Below are positions 61,435 through 64,000 of a stretch of 64,000 bases of DNA, piece by piece. Below the pieces are notes generated by a model. The model worked only from the letters and a program-made list of their open reading frames with translations, had not been told where the DNA came from and did no database searches. Source of the stretch: Thalassospira sp. HF15 (GTDB taxonomy: Bacteria > Pseudomonadota > Alphaproteobacteria > Rhodospirillales > Thalassospiraceae). The translations under genes and the position numbers were made by a program. Where the stretch lies: positions 1-64,000 of the forward strand of contig NZ_JAAVKI010000003.1 of assembly GCF_011806525.1 (NCBI RefSeq). Reading direction: 5' to 3'. Each line of letters opens with the position of its first letter. The first letter of the stretch is position 1.

Positions 61435-63570
61435 TTATGCCCCCTTGCGACGGCGGCCCTTGTATTTTGGTTTATTGGCCGATTTTGATCCAGGCCCAAC
61501 AGTGCCAATGTCGCGTGCCATCGGTCCGGCCTCGGCAAGGCCAAGCTCCTGATCTTCAAGACGCTTGATCTCGTCACGCAAACGCGCCGCTTCCTCGAAC
61601 TCAAGGTTCCCGGCCGCATCACGCATGCGTTTTTCCAGATCCTCAATATGGGCGCGTAGGTTATGACCGACCATGGTGTCGCCCGAAACCCCGGTATCGA
61701 CGGTGACGTAATCCTGCTCGGCCACACTTTCGAGAACATCATTGATCCGCGACCGCACGGTTTCGGGCGTGATGCCATGTTCCTCGTTATAGGCCATCTG
61801 CTTTTCACGCCGACGATTGGTCTCGTCAATCGCATATTGCAGGCTGTCGGTCATCTTGTCCGCATACAGCAACACCCGCCCGTCAACGTTACGCGCCGCA
61901 CGGCCAATCGTCTGTACAAGCGATGTTTTCGACCGCAGGAAACCTTCCTTATCCGCATCCAAAATCGCCACCAGCGCACATTCCGGGATATCAAGCCCCT
62001 CACGCAGAAGGTTGATCCCGACCAGAACATCAAACACACCAAGCCGCAAATCACGGATGATCTCGATGCGTTCCAGCGTATCGATGTCGGAATGCAGGTA
62101 TCGCACCCGAATACCGTGCTCGTGCAGGTATTCGGTCAAATCCTCGGCCATGCGCTTGGTCAGGGTCGTCACCAGAACACGCTGCCCCTTGGCAGCACAT
62201 TCCTTGGCCTCACCCAGCAAATCATCAACCTGGGTTTCAACCGGGCGCACGATACAGACCGGGTCGATCAGCCCTGTGGGACGAATGACCTGCTCGGCAA
62301 ACACACCACCGGTGCGTTCCATTTCCCAATTACCCGGAGTTGCCGAAACAAACACGCTTTGCGGGCGCATTGCTTCCCATTCCTCGAATTTCAGCGGCCG
62401 GTTATCGACACAACTGGGCAGCCGGAAGCCATGCTCGGCCAGGGTGAATTTGCGATTATAGTCCCCTCGGAACATGCCACCGATTTGCGGCACGGCAACG
62501 TGGCTTTCATCAACAAACAGCAATGCATTTTCCGGAAGGTATTCAAACAGGGTCGGCGGCGGCTCCCCCGGGGCACGGCCCGACAGCCAGCGGGAATAGT
62601 TTTCAATACCCTTGCAGTGACCAACCGTTTCCATCATTTCCAGATCAAAGGTCGTGCGCTGCTCGATCCGTTCAGCCGCCAGCAATTTGCCCTCTGCCTG
62701 GAACTGCGCCAGACGGTCTTTAAGCTCCTGCTTGATACCGGTCATCGCCTGCACCAGCGTCGGGCGCGGCGTGACATGGTGCGAATTTGCATAAACCGTG
62801 ACCGAGTCCATGGTGGCGAACTTATGCCCGGTCAGCGGATCAAATTCCGCCAGTTCCTCGATCTCGTCACCAAACATCGAAACGCGCCAGGCGCGATCTT
62901 CGGCGTGGGCCGGGAAGATTTCCAAAACGTCGCCCCGCACCCGGAAGGTGCCGCGCGAAAACGCCGCGTCATTGCGGGTATATTGCAATTCCACCAGACG
63001 CTTCATGATGTCGTTGCGATCAACTTCATCACCGACCGAAATACGCTGGGTCATCTCAAGGTAGGTTTCCACCGCCCCGATACCGTAAATGCACGAAACA
63101 GACGCCACGATGATACAGTCATTACGCTCAAGGATTGCACGCGTCGCGGCATGGCGCATCCGGTCGATCTGCTCGTTGATCGAACTGTCTTTTTCGATAT
63201 AGGTGTCAGAACGCGGGATATAGGCTTCGGGCTGGTAATAGTCGTAATAGGAAACGAAATATTCCACCGCATTGTCCGGGAAGAAATGCTTCATTTCCGC
63301 ATAAAGCTGGGCCGCCAATGTCTTGTTCGGCGCCAGAACCAATGCCGGGCGCTGGGTCTTGGCGATGATATTGGCCATGGTAAAGGTCTTACCCGACCCG
63401 GTGACACCAAGAAGAACCTGATCGCGCTCGCCGTCATCGATGCCAGACATCAACTCGGCAATCGCCTGTGGCTGATCGCCGGCTGGCTCGTACTCGGTCA
63501 CCAGTTTGAATTCCCGCGAACCGTCCACGGGCGGGCGACGTTTGGTCAAAAATTCCGGCAGCGCATTCAT
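61435..63570 (-). CDS. uvrB: Excinuclease ABC subunit UvrB
   Basis: 711 residues. Walker A GVTGSGKT (~55), the beta-hairpin region following [15 protein letters not shown], helicase motifs including DEShV-type DESHVAVPQ, and C-terminal UVR domain binding UvrC ([20 protein letters not shown]). Damage-verifying subunit of nucleotide excision repair. ATG at 63570. Confidence 0.97.
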   Translation of the reverse strand: MNALPEFLTKRRPPVDGSREFKLVTEYEPAGDQPQAIAELMSGIDDGERDQVLLGVTGSGKTFTMANIIAKTQRPALVLAPNKTLAAQLYAEMKHFFPDNAVEYFVSYYDYYQPEAYIPRSDTYIEKDSSINEQIDRMRHAATRAILERNDCIIVASVSCIYGIGAVETYLEMTQRISVGDEVDRNDIMKRLVELQYTRNDAAFSRGTFRVRGDVLEIFPAHAEDRAWRVSMFGDEIEELAEFDPLTGHKFATMDSVTVYANSHHVTPRPTLVQAMTGIKQELKDRLAQFQAEGKLLAAERIEQRTTFDLEMMETVGHCKGIENYSRWLSGRAPGEPPPTLFEYLPENALLFVDESHVAVPQIGGMFRGDYNRKFTLAEHGFRLPSCVDNRPLKFEEWEAMRPQSVFVSATPGNWEMERTGGVFAEQVIRPTGLIDPVCIVRPVETQVDDLLGEAKECAAKGQRVLVTTLTKRMAEDLTEYLHEHGIRVRYLHSDIDTLERIEIIRDLRLGVFDVLVGINLLREGLDIPECALVAILDADKEGFLRSKTSLVQTIGRAARNVDGRVLLYADKMTDSLQYAIDETNRRREKQMAYNEEHGITPETVRSRINDVLESVAEQDYVTVDTGVSGDTMVGHNLRAHIEDLEKRMRDAAGNLEFEEAARLRDEIKRLEDQELGLAEAGPMARDIGTVGPGSKSANKPKYKGRRRKGA

Positions 63571-63636
63571 CGGGCAGACCCCTGTTTTATACTGCTCCTA
63601 GTTATAGGTCAGATATGCCCAACCGCAACCCCCACC

Positions 63637-63655
63637 CCTGACAGTTCCTGTCAGG
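63637..63655. promoter_or_regulatory. Inverted repeat upstream of uvrB
   Basis: CCTGACAG-TTC-CTGTCAGG, a perfect 8-bp arm pair, 67 bp upstream of the uvrB start; two further TGTCAG-like half-sites follow at 63659-63676. Could be a LexA-like or other operator; it does not fit the usual alphaproteobacterial GTTC-N7-GTTC box. Bases 63571-63887 hold no supported gene. Confidence 0.45.
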
Positions 63656-63827
63656 AAATGTCAGCAGACGTCAGGATGAAATCGGGGGAACATCCGGTGA
63701 CCTGATGCGTTTGCACATCAGTTCTTTCCGCTCGGACTTCTTAAAGGCTGCGAAATTGGATAAAATCATCCCAAAGAACCCGCAGAAGGCCCTAAACAGC
63801 CTTGAATTGGAATTAAGGCAGGCGTAG

Positions 63828-64000
<173 letters not shown>

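Noticed and set aside
61663..63705. Plus-strand open frame of 680 codons opposite uvrB
   Set aside because: Antisense of a fully conserved gene, no recognisable protein features.

Overview
The window looks like chromosome of an alphaproteobacterium, most likely Rhodospirillales and perhaps Thalassospira-like. This rests on moderate-to-high GC coding, the yqeY-dnaG-rpoD order, TRAP and ABC uptake systems, a VanR-type operator and gene architecture; no rRNA is present to confirm it. It has three parts. (1) 1-6.7 kb, all on the minus strand: the 5' part of a giant RTX Ca2+-binding secreted protein (at least 1857 residues, running off the left edge), a small AT-rich membrane protein, and a decayed hlyD (type I secretion adaptor) gene.

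(2) 6.8-34.1 kb: an accessory catabolic block bracketed by an ~81-bp near-perfect direct repeat (6819-6899 and 34031-34112). The right copy abuts the 3' end of a CAT-anticodon tRNA downstream of rpoD, so the block looks like a tRNA-associated island whose integrase is lost or outside the window. It holds three modules, nearly all on the minus strand: (a) a GntR-controlled operon of a proline racemase/hydroxyproline epimerase-like enzyme, a polar amino acid ABC transporter, ALDH, GMC oxidoreductase, HpaI-type aldolase, DadA-type FAD dehydrogenase, 2-hydroxyacid dehydrogenase and glycerate 2-kinase, with a divergent second ALDH; (b) a TRAP transporter with a GcvA-like LysR regulator; (c) a translationally coupled operon SDR, ThDP enzyme, hyuA, hyuB, aminotransferase. 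A frameshifted ALDH remnant sits at the right border, and degenerate 22-bp repeats resembling transposon ends lie at 6.9-7.0 and 21.3 kb.

(3) 34-64 kb: core chromosome with rpoD, dnaG, yqeY, carA, carB, greA, a chemoreceptor, lrp, trxB, a LysR regulator, a membrane class III cyclase, dps, a vanillate-demethylase-like locus (vanA, vanR, vanB) with TTGGATCC-centred operators, an orphan TRAP binding protein, an amidase, msrP, a family 3 binding protein, uvrB and the start of an aspartate aminotransferase gene. The least expected feature is four apparent small-RNA genes around the cyclase gene: two on the plus strand at 50.2-50.7 kb and two on the minus strand at 52.3-52.7 kb. Each has a hairpin with a CUCCC-type loop followed by an intrinsic terminator, as in C-rich-loop alphaproteobacterial stress sRNAs.
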